5,156 bases of DNA. Origin: Thermoplasmata archaeon. GTDB lineage: Archaea; Thermoplasmatota; Thermoplasmata; Lutacidiplasmatales; UBA184. The stretch lies in assembly GCA_021823085.1 (NCBI GenBank), contig JAKAPG010000084.1, positions 1 through 5,156 on the forward strand, read 5' to 3'. The position numbers were made by a program, and so were the translations under genes. Below the pieces are notes generated by a model. That model was not told where the DNA came from. It made no database searches and worked only from the letters and a program-made list of their open reading frames with translations. Numbering within the stretch: the first letter of the stretch is position 1; each line of letters starts with the position of its first letter. Below are positions 1-5,156 of the stretch, in pieces.

Positions 1-27
1 AAAAGCCGGGCGTCGGCCCTGACGGTT

Positions 28-100
28 GCCACTGTAGCTCAGTCGGCAGAGCGGCTGATTCGTAATCAGCAGGTCGGGGGTTCAAGTCCCTCCAGTGGCT
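28..100 (+). tRNA. tRNA-Thr, anticodon CGU
   Basis: This is a complete 73-base cloverleaf that reads ACG threonine codons. The acceptor stem pairs 28-34 (GCCACTG) with 93-99 (CAGTGGC). The D stem is 37-40 with 49-52, and its loop carries the conserved GG. The anticodon stem GCTGA/TCAGC (54-58, 66-70) holds the loop TTCGTAA, giving anticodon CGT at 61-63. The T stem is 76-80 with 88-92 (one G-U pair) around the loop TTCAAGT. The discriminator base is T at 100, the base known for archaeal threonine tRNAs; bacterial ones usually have A. No CCA is encoded and there is no intron. Only 27 bases precede it in the window, and no clear promoter box is visible in them. Confidence 0.96.
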
Positions 101-309
101 TAGGTCAAAGTTCATCGAACCGACATTTGCAGACCCGCGGACTGTTCCGAGCGCGCCACGATGAACGGGATGTGAAAGCCCTCATCCAGTCCGCGGGCAT
201 CGCGCTACGGTTCGCCTCTGCGACTCGGCACGGGAGACTATGGCACTCTTATTGGGGGAGTGCACGCCTCGTGGAAGACTTTCCACCGAACCCCGTGGTG
301 ATCTCGCTC

Positions 310-768
310 TCAGCCGCCGAAGTGAAACGACTCGAACATCTGGCCCATTCGGAGTGCGCCAGTCGCGACCTCTTGCATCGCGTCGAGCAACCGATTGAAT
401 GACGAAAGATCGGTCACTGCGATGCGGAGCCGTTGTTCGAGGGAGATCTGCCGGATCTCGGGCGCGTGATGAAGACTGCCGGGGTACCCGGCGAACCCGC
501 ATCCGGGGTTCGGAGCACGCGCGAGCCTCAAGTTGGAGAGAAACCGGGTGCTCTGGCCGACATCCAACCGATGGAGTGGCGTCCGAGTCCCCTCGGCGAT
601 GTCGAGGACTGCAATCACCCGAAGGGTCCCGTTCCGTTCGTTGCCGAGCACGGAGACCTCCCCGTGCGGGACGGCGATGCTCGGTAACGAACTTTCGTCG
701 GCCCTCCGCCCTTCCGTTCGCTCGACCTCGAGACCGGGCTCCCGCGACCACCGTTCGGACGGCTGCAC
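310..768 (-). CDS. Hypothetical protein, about 152 aa
   Basis: I do not recognise this protein. I favour the frame as real for three reasons: third codon positions are GC-rich toward the 3' end, the composition is protein-like (alternating beta-type segments at about residues 31-58, an amphipathic stretch at about 104-150), and the antisense alternatives are Arg/Ser/Pro-rich. There is no signal peptide, membrane segment or metal motif; the only cysteine is at residue 90, in NPGCGF. The C-terminal helix-like part (about 121-148, SSFNRLLDAMQEV onward) looks the most natural. The start is GTG at 768, preceded three bases upstream by GGAG. The frame stays open upstream to a stop near 931 but offers no ATG, GTG or TTG before 768, so this start is the best available. 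It lies 225 bases downstream of the CDF transporter gene on the same strand and could be a distal operon member or separate. The first 25 or so residues are low in complexity and less certain. Confidence 0.6.
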   Translation of the reverse strand: MQPSERWSREPGLEVERTEGRRADESSLPSIAVPHGEVSVLGNERNGTLRVIAVLDIAEGTRTPLHRLDVGQSTRFLSNLRLARAPNPGCGFAGYPGSLHHAPEIRQISLEQRLRIAVTDLSSFNRLLDAMQEVATGALRMGQMFESFHFGG

Positions 769-993
769 CTTCTCCGATAGGGCGTTCGCTCTCTCCTCGT
801 TCGCCTCGCCTTTCGCCCCATGGTCGAGAGGCGCCTCCCTCTCACCGACACGGACGGTCGCGCGAGACTCGAGTCGCCTATCGAAAGGGCGGTGACGGCG
901 GGCGCGAGCGGAACTGTGGGGTTCGTGTTCTCATGGTCACTGTCTCCCCGAGTAACGCTCCCGCGCTGGCGGGCCGCGGTCGACCCCCGAGTT

Positions 994-1890
994 CTAGGCG
1001 GCCTCCACTTCGAAGGTCGCGTGAACGATACCGAAGTCTCGCTCCATCGACTCTCGGAGAAGGCCGACGACCGACATTCCTTCCCGCATCGACATCTCCT
1101 TCACTCCGACATGCGCGGTCATGCACACCAGGGTGTCGCACACGGCCCAGACGTGGACATCGTGGACCCCGGTGACTCCGGGAATCGCAAGGGCGGCATG
1201 CGTGATCTTCTCGAGGGAGATCCCTCTCGGCGTCTTCTCCGTAAGTACCTCCCACCCACCGCGGAGCAGGGGGGCGCACTCGTAGATCAGGATCGCGCCG
1301 ATGGCGAGGGCGGCGACGGCATCGGCCCAACCATACGCGGGGCGCACGAGAAGCGTGACCCCTGCAAAGAGCAAAGCGGCCGTGATGGCGACGTCGCTCG
1401 CGAGGTGGACCATCACCCCCCGAAGATTGAGGTCCCGGATCCGGCCCGGAAGCCGTCCGAGCGCGTTCAGGTTCACGAATCGGAGGGCCAGCGTGGGCAG
1501 GGCTGCCGCGAGGAGCCAGAGAGGGTCCACGGCTCCGGCGAACGGGGCGGCGCGCAGCAACGAGTCCAGTGCGGCATATCCGAAGGCGACCCCCGTGCCG
1601 AGCACGAGCAAGCCGTTCGCGATCCCCGCGAACACCTCTAGACGGTGCCTTCCGAAAGTGAACTCTGCCGTTGAGCCGGTCTTGGTCCGCTGCAACGCCG
1701 CGTAGGAGAGCGCGAAGAGGAAAATGTCGGGGATGTTGTGGACCGTATCGACGGTCAGCGATAGACTGTGTGAAAAGAAAGCTCCCACCGCTTCGACGGC
1801 GAGCACAACGACGGAGAGCTCCACCGCCAGTCGGAGTCCACGGAGGATCCGGGGGCGCGCCTCACCCTCCCCATGCGGAAGCGTCGACAT
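994..1890 (-). CDS. CDF-family divalent cation efflux transporter
   Basis: This 298-residue protein is a cation diffusion facilitator, an inner-membrane dimer that exports Zn(II), Co(II), Ni(II) or related ions by proton antiport. Six hydrophobic segments lie at about 19-39, 43-66, 86-108, 123-139, 158-182 and 187-205. The second carries HNIPD (H51, D55) and the fifth HLASD (H162, D166), the HD-HD transport site typical of zinc-type CDFs. FGRHRLE (79-85) matches the loop before the third segment. The cytoplasmic domain has the signature GVHDVHVWAV (241-250), with further possible ligands C251, C256, H260 and H290. The loop between segments 4 and 5 is short and not histidine-rich, unlike many zinc carriers. 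The start is ATG at 1890 with Shine-Dalgarno GAGGAG five bases upstream; the stop is TAG. It follows the CsoR/RcnR-like gene by 33 bases and probably shares its transcript, which suggests metal-responsive control. Family assignment is secure; the transported metal cannot be fixed from sequence. Confidence 0.95.
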   Translation of the reverse strand: MSTLPHGEGEARPRILRGLRLAVELSVVVLAVEAVGAFFSHSLSLTVDTVHNIPDIFLFALSYAALQRTKTGSTAEFTFGRHRLEVFAGIANGLLVLGTGVAFGYAALDSLLRAAPFAGAVDPLWLLAAALPTLALRFVNLNALGRLPGRIRDLNLRGVMVHLASDVAITAALLFAGVTLLVRPAYGWADAVAALAIGAILIYECAPLLRGGWEVLTEKTPRGISLEKITHAALAIPGVTGVHDVHVWAVCDTLVCMTAHVGVKEMSMREGMSVVGLLRESMERDFGIVHATFEVEAA

Positions 1891-1895
1891 GCTCT

Positions 1896-1918
1896 CTCCT
1901 CGATTTCGAGGTCTCGAA
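1896..1918 (-). promoter_or_regulatory. Ribosome binding site with overlapping inverted repeats before the CDF gene
   Basis: In the 33-base gap between the regulator and the CDF gene, GAGGAG (1896-1901 on the complement) sits five bases before the ATG and decides that start. Three related arms surround it: TTCGAG at 1905-1910 and CTCGAA at 1913-1918 form a perfect dyad with a two-base spacer, and CTCGA at 1899-1903 with TCGAG at 1906-1910 forms a second dyad overlapping the ribosome binding site. The middle arm can pair with only one partner at a time. The dyads are seen directly; any regulatory role is inference, and the stems are short (4-5 usable pairs). Confidence 0.5.
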
Positions 1919-1923
1919 GGGGA

Positions 1924-2187
1924 TCAGAGGGCACTCGCGACGACCTCGCGGAGTTCTTCTACCAACGGTGAAGCCCGTCCTTTTGGGGTCGCGCGCGCGA
2001 CAAAGTCCTGGACGAGGTCTTCGACGATCGCCTGGAGAACCGCATCCAGGGAGGAACGGATCGCCGTGATCTGGTGGACCAGTTCCGGATAACTTCGGCC
2101 TTCGTGGGCCATCCGGTGGACCCCATGAACATGCCCCTCGATCCGCGCCAGACGGGCCTCGATCGCGTGTCGTTGGTGTCCCGGCAT
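1924..2187 (-). CDS. CsoR/RcnR-family (DUF156) transcriptional regulator with atypical ligand residues
   Basis: This is an 87-residue all-helical protein of the CsoR/RcnR/FrmR family, whose members are usually tetrameric repressors released from DNA by Cu(I), Ni(II)/Co(II), formaldehyde or persulfide. The family pattern is clear: RLARIEGHVHGVHRM (12-26), SYPELVHQITAIRSSLDAV (32-50) and IVEDLVQDFV (54-63), followed by a C-terminal helix (about 73-87). Length is normal. The classical ligands are absent: the helix-2 Cys is P34, the His of the HLxxC/HLxxH motif is L58, and its Cys/His is F62. There is no cysteine at all. Instead there are histidines at 4, 7, 19, 21, 24, 28 and 38. The frame is open further upstream, but ATG at 2187 is chosen because family similarity begins there and GAGGGGAT, close to the archaeal Shine-Dalgarno GAGGTGAT, abuts it. 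It stands 33 bases ahead of the CDF gene, so it probably controls that exporter and itself. The inducer is unknown. Confidence 0.88.
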   Translation of the reverse strand: MPGHQRHAIEARLARIEGHVHGVHRMAHEGRSYPELVHQITAIRSSLDAVLQAIVEDLVQDFVARATPKGRASPLVEELREVVASAL

Positions 2188-2210
2188 ATCCCCTCGGGGG
2201 GGATGGGATA
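2187..2210. promoter_or_regulatory. Candidate operator of the CsoR/RcnR-like regulator
   Basis: TATCCC (2187-2192) and GGGATA (2205-2210) form a perfect 6-base inverted repeat separated by 12 bases. Nested inside are ATCCCC (2188-2193) and GGGGAT (2199-2204) with a 5-base spacer. The centre holds a run of seven G (2196-2202). Known operators of this family are G/C tracts flanked by short A/T-containing inverted repeats, so the form fits. The site covers the regulator's ribosome binding site and touches its ATG, which would suit autorepression. The dyad is seen directly; binding is inferred. Confidence 0.45.
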
Positions 2211-2220
2211 GATCGGGCCT

Positions 2221-2228
2221 CCTTAAGG
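2221..2228 (-). promoter_or_regulatory. Possible TATA-like element for the regulator-CDF operon
   Basis: The only AT-containing core upstream of the regulator is the palindrome CCTTAAGG, centred about 38 bases before its ATG. If it acts as a TATA box, transcription would begin near 2198, inside the candidate operator, leaving a leader of about 11 bases that carries the Shine-Dalgarno. The match to archaeal TATA consensus is modest. Confidence 0.3.
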
Positions 2229-2637
2229 TTGGCTGAGCGCGACGACTCCGGACCCTGCCGCTGACGGGGATTCGCTGCCTTCGCTCCGTGTCCCCCCACG
2301 TCCATTCTCCGTCGTGGATGGATCCCGAGGTCGATGTGCGCCACCGGTGGGGTGGGCGGCTCGCGCATCCTAGAGCGGAGCGGGGGGGCATCCTCGACCG
2401 GGCGCGTCCTGAGGTACCTACGCCCGCGACGAGTTTAGCGCTCCATCCCGAAGATGCGGCCCGGGGTCCGTCTCGCGGCGCGGAAGCGGCGGTCTTTCTC
2501 CTCCGCCACCCAACAGGGAGGTCAAGGTTGACGGGGCCGGCCCGATCCCGCGTTGGGGGAATCCCGCCTCGGTCGCCAATTCGCCGAACGGCGACGCGCC
2601 GGTGTCGCACGATCTCGGGAGGCCGGAGAGAGCGGGT
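2229..2637. other. Gene-poor spacer between nikR and the regulator-CDF operon
   Basis: No convincing gene is visible here. Open frames exist on both strands, but their products are Arg/Pro/Ser/Gly-rich and lack family features, as expected of chance frames in GC-rich DNA. I find no tRNA cloverleaf, no T-run terminator and no tandem repeat. The stretch holds the 10-base perfect palindrome CCACCGGTGG (2341-2350) and a second run of seven G (2382-2388). It lies downstream of the nikR stop and upstream of the regulator, so it probably contains the 3' end of the nikR transcript. A structured RNA cannot be excluded by eye. Confidence 0.5.
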
Positions 2638-3261
2638 TCACCGCCGGGTTCGCACGGCCGCTCGACCCGGACCTCCCGAGGCGTCGAGGCTCACGGAGGG
2701 TTCGGCCGGGTCTCCGGTCGGGATCGCGTGAGGGTGATGGTGGTCGAGCGAGGCACCGATCGCGGACGGAACGCCGATCAGAAAGTCTCCCTGCAGAATG
2801 CCCTTTACGCCCCGAAGGTCCTCGGCGGCCGCCCGAACCTCGCCGCGCTTCCCCGCGAGAACCACAACCTCGACGCAGGCGTCGCCGCTCAGGTGAACGT
2901 GGGTCGAGAACTGGATATGCTGTCCCCAATGGTGCTGCGCGGCCGTGAGTCGTCGAAGTACGTTCGGCGCGGTGTGCCGGTAGAGCAGCATCACGGTCCC
3001 AACCGCGTCCGCGTCAGGGTCGGTGACCGTATCGTCCGCCAGCTCCTTGCGAACCAGGAACCGGATCGCATCCGACCGGCTCGGAGAGTTTCGCACTCGG
3101 ACCCAGCGGTCGAGAGCGTCCACGAGCGTCGGCTCCAGTGAGATCCCGACGCGTACGACGTACTCGTCCTCCCTCTTGTAGTGCGCTCGACGCCGCGGGG
3201 TGTACGCCAGATCCGCGGTCCGACGGGTCGTGGAGGTACGGGGAGTTCGGGAGCGTGCCAT
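2638..3261 (-). CDS. nikR: NikR nickel-responsive transcriptional regulator
   Basis: From ATG at 3261 this is a 207-residue NikR, a ribbon-helix-helix DNA-binding protein that senses Ni(II) and usually represses nickel uptake genes. Residues about 35-75 form the ribbon-helix-helix domain (VVRVGISLEPTLVDALDRWV, then SRSDAIRFLVRKEL). Residues about 87-162 form the ACT-like nickel domain. All four ligands are present at canonical spacing: H110 (in QHHW), H121 and H123 (HVH) and C129, equivalent to H76, H87, H89 and C95 of E. coli NikR. At 207 residues it is much longer than the usual 135-140. It has a basic Thr/Arg-rich extension of about 34 residues at the N-terminus and about 45 extra residues at the C-terminus, including LDHHHPHA (172-179). 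ATGs at 3297 and 3348 are in frame, so the start is uncertain; no good Shine-Dalgarno precedes any of them. It is divergent from the NiCoT permease, its likely target. Confidence 0.93.
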   Translation of the reverse strand: MARSRTPRTSTTRRTADLAYTPRRRAHYKREDEYVVRVGISLEPTLVDALDRWVRVRNSPSRSDAIRFLVRKELADDTVTDPDADAVGTVMLLYRHTAPNVLRRLTAAQHHWGQHIQFSTHVHLSGDACVEVVVLAGKRGEVRAAAEDLRGVKGILQGDFLIGVPSAIGASLDHHHPHAIPTGDPAEPSVSLDASGGPGRAAVRTRR

Positions 3262-3338
3262 GGCCGAGGTCCGCTGCGCCAGCGGGCCGCAGGTCATAAT
3301 GGTGCGGGGCGGGTGTCCGGCCGGGGCACGCCGACGAA

Positions 3339-3375
3339 GTATTACCATTTTGGATTCCCACATAATCGTTATATC
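3339..3375. promoter_or_regulatory. Divergent nikR / nickel transporter promoter region with TATA-like box
   Basis: This AT-rich island stands out in GC-rich surroundings. On the plus strand TTATAT (3369-3374) is centred about 26 bases before the transporter ATG at 3397, the archaeal TATA-to-start distance, so that mRNA is probably leaderless. Read on the other strand the same bases are ATATAA, which could serve nikR; TAATAC (3340-3345 on the complement) is an alternative nikR box, with a start near 3316. The half-sites ATTA (3341-3344) and TAAT (3363-3366) form a weak dyad 18 bases apart that might belong to a NikR operator, but it does not match the E. coli consensus spacing. Confidence 0.6.
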
Positions 3376-3396
3376 TCGAGGACCGTGGGTTGAGCG

Positions 3397-4530
3397 ATGG
3401 GTCCCAGCGCGTCTATGGCCGGCGCAGTCCGCCTGGGGAACCCCTTCACTCTGGACGCCCACGAGAAACGCGGCGCGACGATCCTCTATTCGGTGCTCAT
3501 CGCCGCGACCGTTCTCGGTTTCGTCGCCACGCTCGTGATTGGCCGGACCTGGGGGATCTTCATCGGTCTCGGCATCCTGGCGTACACGCTCGGACTTCGG
3601 CACGGGGTCGATGCCGATCACATCTGCGCCATCGACAACACCACGCGCAAGCTCCTTCAGGACGGTCAGAAGCCGTACACGGTTGGGACGTGGTTCTCGC
3701 TCGGTCACTCCACCATCGTGATGAGCATGCTGGTCGGCCTGGTCGTCGCCGCCCGGTTCATCCTCGGTGCGTATCCGACGTTCGAGTCGGTCGGTGCCGT
3801 GCTCGGCACGGCGATCTCGGGGGGCTTCCTCTACCTCATTGCGTTCATCAATCTGCTAATCTTCTGGGAGGTCTACCGAATCTTCCGTCAACTGCGATCC
3901 GGCGTCCTCGATAACGAGCGTCTCGAGCGTCAACTGAACAGCCGGGGCTTCATGAACCGCTACTTCAGCTGGCTGTTCAAGTTCGTGAACAAGCCCTGGC
4001 AGATCTATCCGGTGGGACTCCTGTTCGGGCTCGGGTTCGATACCGCCACCGAGGTTACCTTGATCGCGATCACCGTGACGGTGGGAACGGCGGCGGCCGG
4101 GTTTCCGCTCTGGGCGATACTCGTCCTGCCGTTCATGTTCGCCTGCGGGATGGTCTTGACGGACACCACTGACGGGCTCAGCATGCGCTATGCGTACGGG
4201 TGGGCCTTTGCCCATCCTATCCGCAAGGTGTTCTACAATCTCACCCTGACGATCATCTCCGTGATGGTGGCGTTCATCATCGGCACCATCGAGATCCTCG
4301 GCGTCCTTGCTTCCGAGTTCCATCTCAGTGGCGGCCCCTTCGGATTCTGGACCACGATGAACTGGCTCGGCAGTTCCGCGGGCCCGGCCGGGATCGACGT
4401 GTGGGGTTGGGTCGGCATCGGGATCGTGACCCTGTTCATCGGGACCTGGCTGGTCGCGATGCTGATCTATCGCGTCCGACGGTACGAACGGGTGGGCTTT
4501 GGCCCCAGCGGCCCCCCCGAGGCGTCGTGA
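3397..4530 (+). CDS. NiCoT-family (HoxN/NixA type) nickel/cobalt permease
   Basis: This 377-residue integral membrane protein belongs to the NiCoT family of high-affinity secondary Ni(II)/Co(II) importers. About eight membrane segments can be seen (roughly 29-48, 52-68, 97-120, 133-155, 203-228, 236-258, 281-303, 335-358). All family signatures are present in order: RHGVDADHI (68-76) in segment II, the metal-selectivity helix; FSLGHSTIV (100-108); GLGFDTATE (211-219); and GMVLTDTTDG (251-260). Length is typical. The signature in segment II is normally RHAxDADHI; here the Ala is Gly70. ATG at 3397 is preferred over Met7 (3415) because the TATA-like box at 3369-3374 places the transcript start at the ATG. 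There is no clear Shine-Dalgarno, in keeping with a leaderless mRNA. It is transcribed divergently from nikR, which suggests nickel-dependent repression. Whether nickel or cobalt is preferred cannot be read from sequence. The imported metal could feed urease, hydrogenase or cobamide pathways, none of which is in this window. Confidence 0.96.
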   Translation: MGPSASMAGAVRLGNPFTLDAHEKRGATILYSVLIAATVLGFVATLVIGRTWGIFIGLGILAYTLGLRHGVDADHICAIDNTTRKLLQDGQKPYTVGTWFSLGHSTIVMSMLVGLVVAARFILGAYPTFESVGAVLGTAISGGFLYLIAFINLLIFWEVYRIFRQLRSGVLDNERLERQLNSRGFMNRYFSWLFKFVNKPWQIYPVGLLFGLGFDTATEVTLIAITVTVGTAAAGFPLWAILVLPFMFACGMVLTDTTDGLSMRYAYGWAFAHPIRKVFYNLTLTIISVMVAFIIGTIEILGVLASEFHLSGGPFGFWTTMNWLGSSAGPAGIDVWGWVGIGIVTLFIGTWLVAMLIYRVRRYERVGFGPSGPPEAS

Positions 4531-4750
4531 AGGGGCCGGCGAGCAGCCCGTGACCGCTCTCGCCGGTCCGCGCGCCCCATCCTGGGTTAATGTGCGCGAG
4601 CTGCGGACCGCCCGAAGTCAGGTTCCGAGCGAGGGCATTCCGGGCCGGGGCCGAGAGATCGGGGACGCACGCGTCGTTTTCGTTCGGCAGAGGGCTCCGG
4701 CGAGTCCTCCGTCGCCGAGAGTTCGGTCGCGAACTCACGAGCCGCTTCGG

Positions 4751-4764
4751 GGGGCGTCAGCCCC
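4751..4764. other. Short GC hairpin over the stop codon of the PhoU-like gene
   Basis: GGGGC (4751-4755) and GCCCC (4760-4764) form a perfect 5-pair stem with a 4-base loop that holds most of the minus-strand stop codon. No T-run follows on either strand, so it is not a typical intrinsic terminator. It lies in the 226-base gap between the convergent permease and PhoU-like genes, which otherwise shows only a TTTT (4677-4680) that might help end the permease transcript. Confidence 0.3.
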
Positions 4765-5156
4765 GAGTCTCGCGCGAGTTCATGGAGACCGTCCGGTCGG
4801 TGCGCGCGACCGTCTCGGGCTCGACGCTCCGGTTGATCGTCACTTCGTTAACGATCACGAGCATTTCGAGGGTCATCCAGAGGTTCGATAGGACGCGCTG
4901 GGCCGCAACCGCGACCCGCCGGTCCGCCGTACGCCGTGCCAAGGCATCGCCGAGCGAGGAGCTGGCCGCAATCTCCTGCTCGAGATCGTTGAGGATCGCG
5001 TTCGCATCGACCACGGAGAGGTTGCCGAACGCTTCCATCGTCCGCTCGAGGAGCGAGTCCGTCCGCTCGAGGAGTCCGTCGAGCTCCGCGATGGCGTTCT
5101 TCGGAAGCCGCCGAAGGCCCACGAGATTCTCCCCGAGCTCTCGCGCGACCCCGGAG
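4757..5156 (-). CDS. C-terminal part of a PhoU-like helical protein (5' end outside the window)
   Basis: The frame is open to the right edge, giving 132 residues of a longer protein. GTG at 5122 is an in-frame valine, but the reading before it (ARELGENL) continues the same helical pattern, so the true start probably lies beyond the window. The visible part is almost wholly helical: about residues 20-42 (AIAELDGLLERTDSLLERTM), a break with SVVDAN, then DLEQEI, and a last long helix with RVLSNLWMTLEMLVIVNEVTI (about 90-110). This resembles the second three-helix repeat of PhoU proteins, regulators of phosphate uptake that in archaea are often fused to an AbrB-like DNA-binding domain. The PhoU acidic metal motifs are not clearly visible here. 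It ends with a short polar tail and TGA. It converges on the permease gene and has no evident link to metal transport. The reading frame is well supported; the PhoU assignment is tentative, and another helical-bundle family is possible. Confidence 0.65.
   Translation of the reverse strand, partial: SGVARELGENLVGLRRLPKNAIAELDGLLERTDSLLERTMEAFGNLSVVDANAILNDLEQEIAASSSLGDALARRTADRRVAVAAQRVLSNLWMTLEMLVIVNEVTINRSVEPETVARTDRTVSMNSRETRG

Noticed and set aside
127..402. Plus-strand 91-residue frame after the tRNA, TTG start
   Set aside because: It has a weak start and no clear ribosome binding site or family pattern. Its last third is antisense, codon on codon, to the better-supported minus-strand gene, whose third positions are more GC-rich there. 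A small gene is not excluded, but I cannot support it.
2341..2350. Perfect palindrome CCACCGGTGG in the spacer as an operator or hairpin
   Set aside because: A 10-base palindrome of G and C with a central CCGG is not unusual in DNA this GC-rich, there is no promoter context, and without a loop it would not form a stable RNA hairpin.
2188..2610. Upstream extension of the CsoR/RcnR-like frame to give 228 residues
   Set aside because: The added 141 residues are Arg/Gly/Pro-rich with no family match, and the family's N-terminus and a Shine-Dalgarno coincide with ATG 2187.
3339..3368. Canonical NikR operator of the E. coli type in the divergent region
   Set aside because: The half-sites GTATTA and TAATCG match at only four paired positions and are 18 rather than 16 bases apart, so I report only a weak dyad.
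3262..3708. Upstream extension of the nikR frame to 3708
   Set aside because: It would run antisense through the start of the NiCoT gene and across the promoter region. The extra sequence has the charged, low-complexity look of a shadow frame.
4436..4891. Open frames on both strands in and around the 4531-4756 gap
   Set aside because: They overlap the ends of the permease or PhoU-like genes, are Arg/Pro/Ser-rich and show no family features.

Overview
The window most likely comes from a GC-rich archaeon. Three signs point that way. The tRNA-Thr has U as its discriminator base and no encoded CCA. An AT-rich TATA-like box lies about 26 bases ahead of the nickel transporter ATG, which suggests a leaderless transcript. 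Pairing NikR with a NiCoT permease is common in archaea. A Thermoplasmatota-type lineage is plausible, but this is inference and the sequence does not settle it.

Layout, left to right: a tRNA-Thr(CGU) on the plus strand (28-100); an unrecognised protein gene on the minus strand (310-768); a minus-strand pair made of a small CsoR/RcnR-family (DUF156) regulator (1924-2187) followed after 33 bases by a CDF-family cation efflux transporter (994-1890); a gene-poor stretch of about 410 bases; nikR on the minus strand (2638-3261); a divergent intergenic promoter region; a NiCoT nickel/cobalt permease on the plus strand (3397-4530); and the 3' part of a minus-strand gene with a PhoU-like helical pattern that runs off the right edge (4757 to beyond 5156).

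The middle 3.5 kb reads as a transition-metal homeostasis island. NiCoT would import Ni(II) and/or Co(II). NikR, which keeps all four classical nickel ligands, would sense nickel and most simply repress the divergent transporter. The CDF protein would export a divalent cation such as Zn(II), Co(II) or Ni(II), under the small regulator encoded just upstream of it. Uptake and efflux arms, each with its own sensor, therefore sit side by side.

Three points deserve a second look. The CsoR/RcnR-like regulator has lost every classical metal ligand, has no cysteine, and carries a histidine cluster on its first helix. A G-tract dyad (TATCCC...GGGATA) lies over that gene's ribosome binding site and looks like a family operator. 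A single TATA-like element between nikR and the transporter could be read in both directions. I see no CRISPR array, insertion sequence or phage gene, and nothing that requires a wholly new system.
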